Part shown: positions 12,218 through 12,343 of the stretch, in pieces
How the letters are laid out: every line of letters starts with the position of its first letter
Position numbering within the stretch: the first letter of the stretch is position 1
Assembly: GCF_000760935.2 (NCBI RefSeq)
Contig: NZ_CP049746.1
Coordinates: 1 to 12,343, forward strand
DNA: 12,343 nucleotides
Source: Rhodococcoides fascians A25f
GTDB lineage: Bacteria; Actinomycetota; Actinomycetes; Mycobacteriales; Mycobacteriaceae
Direction: 5' to 3'
Made by a program: the position numbers and the translations under genes
The notes under the pieces: model-generated
Database searches by the model: none
Seen by the model: only the letters and a program-made list of their open reading frames with translations
What the model was told of the DNA's origin: nothing

Positions 12218-12343
12218 ATGACCGCCAACGACAACGACGACTACTGGACCATCTACGACAAAGCCCTCGACGCGGCCGCCGAATGCCGGAGCGTCGAATC
12301 CCTGATCGACACCCTCAACCGCTACTACCCGCCCTCGTCCGGC
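12218..12343 (+). CDS. 5' part of a gene cut by the window edge, unknown protein
   Basis: ATG at 12218 has a good ribosome-binding site (AGAGGAG, 8-9 nt upstream). The frame is open to the right edge (42 codons). It reads MTANDNDDYWTIYDKALDAA, then AECRSVESLIDTLNRYYPPS. The start is acidic and helical. Codon use matches its neighbours. It follows the 78-aa gene by 45 bp on the same strand, probably in one operon. The family is not recognised. Confidence 0.7.
   Translation, partial: MTANDNDDYWTIYDKALDAAAECRSVESLIDTLNRYYPPSSG

Noticed and set aside
1..12343. tRNA, rRNA or known riboswitch
   Set aside because: I saw no tRNA-like cloverleaf, rRNA sequence or riboswitch core that I could recognise by eye on either strand.

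Overview
This looks like plasmid DNA, or another conjugative accessory region, from a high-GC actinobacterium. A mycolic-acid genus such as Rhodococcus, Gordonia or Dietzia is likely, but that is inferred only from GC-rich codon use and family resemblance. No rRNA, tRNA or housekeeping gene is visible. Two layers of DNA can be separated.

The backbone lies at about 1-3196 and 10800-12343. It carries short, mostly unrecognised genes on the + strand: the tail of a gene (1-148), 202-aa and 101-aa proteins, a 78-aa protein and the start of another gene at 12218. One 93-aa gene runs on the - strand beside an AT-rich patch. The backbone also held a gene for a 308-aa ArdC-type protein (antirestriction N-terminal domain plus HExxH metallopeptidase). 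That gene is now in two pieces, 3035-3196 and 10800-11564, which rejoin in frame if the DNA between them is removed. Three copies of a 260-280 bp leader repeat lie directly upstream of the 202-aa gene, the ArdC-type gene and the 78-aa gene. All three can form the same two small hairpins with paired base changes between copies. A DNA or RNA structure upstream of an antirestriction gene recalls the single-stranded promoters in the leading regions of conjugative plasmids. That comparison is a hypothesis.

The insertion (about 3197-10799, 7.6 kb) is a tyrosine-recombinase element carrying copper-resistance cargo. At its left end, on the - strand, is a tightly overlapping three-gene unit: an intact tyrosine recombinase, a small XRE-type DNA-binding protein, and a zinc-ribbon protein whose C-terminal recombinase fold has lost catalytic residues. 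The cargo follows: a bleomycin-resistance-like VOC protein and a thioredoxin-fold protein (- strand), a secreted or anchored DUF6153-like protein and a DUF305 lipoprotein (+ strand), and a convergent CopB-type Cu P1B-ATPase with a histidine-repeat N-terminus (- strand). Two almost identical CsoR-type palindromes sit in the divergent promoter region at 7165 and the ATPase promoter at 10669. The window has no csoR gene, so the copper response probably depends on a regulator supplied in trans.

As a working model, copper releases both operators. The ATPase then exports copper from the cytoplasm, while the His/Met-rich DUF305 lipoprotein and the DUF6153-like protein may bind it outside the membrane. 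The recombinase unit moves the island, and the backbone has lost an ArdC-type gene to the insertion.
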